DNA of 5,838 nucleotides from Arenicella sp. (GTDB lineage: Bacteria > Pseudomonadota > Gammaproteobacteria > Arenicellales > Arenicellaceae): the NCBI GenBank assembly GCA_016763815.1, contig JAESTB010000477.1, positions 1 to 5,838 of the forward strand. The letters are read 5' to 3'. This document shows positions 5,569 to 5,838 of this stretch, piece by piece. A program made the position numbers and the translations under genes. How positions within the stretch are numbered: position 1 is the first letter of the stretch; each line of letters begins with the position of its first letter. The notes beneath the pieces were generated by a model, which was given only the letters and a program-made list of their open reading frames with translations, was not told the DNA's origin and searched no databases.

Positions 5569-5838
5569 CAGCGCCGGCTAACTCGAATATATCTTTAACA
5601 ATAGTGACGCTGCCGCCAAACTTTCGGACTAATGCAATCGTGCCACTAACAACTTCGTCACGAGATTTACCATTAGCTGAAAAATCCACCTCAACGCTAT
5701 CTTCAGGTAGAAGTTTTGCGCCGCTGGTCGACATAATTAAGGTTAAAGATGTAATTCGCTCTGGATGCTTGGCCGCCATTACCTGCGTGATCATACCGCC
5801 CATCAACTACGTGATCCCTTTCAATATTCAAATGCTCA
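5561..5838 (-). pseudogene. Alpha/beta-hydrolase remnant, frameshifted at the nucleophile elbow and truncated
   Basis: From the right edge the minus strand reads EHLNIERDHVV, the strand leading into the nucleophile elbow of alpha/beta-hydrolases. The elbow should continue G-x-S-M-G-G-M-I. Instead one base (5804) follows and MGGMITQVMAAKHPERITSL resumes in another frame, then a family-like LIMSTSGAKLLPED and SRDEVVSGTIALVRKFGG. The gap equals an 8-bp loss that removes G-x-S, including the catalytic serine, and breaks the frame; TAG stands in the second frame just before the join. The downstream part stops after about 77 residues, short of where the catalytic Asp and His would lie. Both features argue for a dead gene. 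The 5' part lies outside the window. An esterase or lipase-like ancestor is likely; the substrate is unknown. Confidence 0.75.

Noticed and set aside
5555..5585. GCCTAAC/GTTAGGC next to the hydrolase stop, reminiscent of an integron attC end
   Set aside because: No partner core site lies at a plausible distance, there is no folded attC structure, and no integrase or cassette layout is present.

Overview
The window comes from a bacterium of moderate GC content, most likely a gammaproteobacterium, perhaps marine. This rests only on protein flavour (a HipA/HipB pair of proteobacterial type, an AGGAG ribosome site, a conventional signal peptide). There is no rRNA or tRNA and no taxonomic marker, so the placement is weak.

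All four convincing genes lie on the minus strand, so they read from right to left. From 5004 down to 3217 is a HipB/HipA-type toxin-antitoxin pair: an XRE-family helix-turn-helix antitoxin/repressor (146 aa), then a HipA-family Ser/Thr kinase (434 aa) with a TTG start and its catalytic residues intact. Then comes a polytopic GT-C-type membrane glycosyltransferase (3132-1381) with a C-terminal domain predicted to lie outside the cytoplasm. Last is a secreted cysteine-rich protein (1155-97) built from three tandem four-cysteine repeats plus a thrombospondin-1-like cysteine module; a strong hairpin terminator (34-61) follows it. hipB and hipA are clearly one unit. The glycosyltransferase starts 84 bp beyond hipA with its own strong Shine-Dalgarno and may be read through from hipBA or be independent. 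The secreted protein has its own 200-bp upstream region.

The region upstream of hipB is rich in structure. The 128 bp between hipB and position 5132 hold three short inverted repeats, one of them a perfect 8+8 bp palindrome, and a repeated ACATATTRCTCA motif, all plausible operators for autoregulation. A 159-bp palindromic MITE-like element (5133-5291), flanked by AATAT on both sides, sits next to the distal palindrome. Beyond it is about 270 bp without a convincing gene. The window then ends in the remnant of an alpha/beta-hydrolase gene whose nucleophile elbow has been removed by what looks like an 8-bp deletion. The right part is therefore a decaying, insertion-tolerant segment next to the toxin-antitoxin locus.

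No established multi-gene defence or biosynthetic system is visible beyond HipBA. The least explained items are the triple-repeat secreted protein and the palindromic element.
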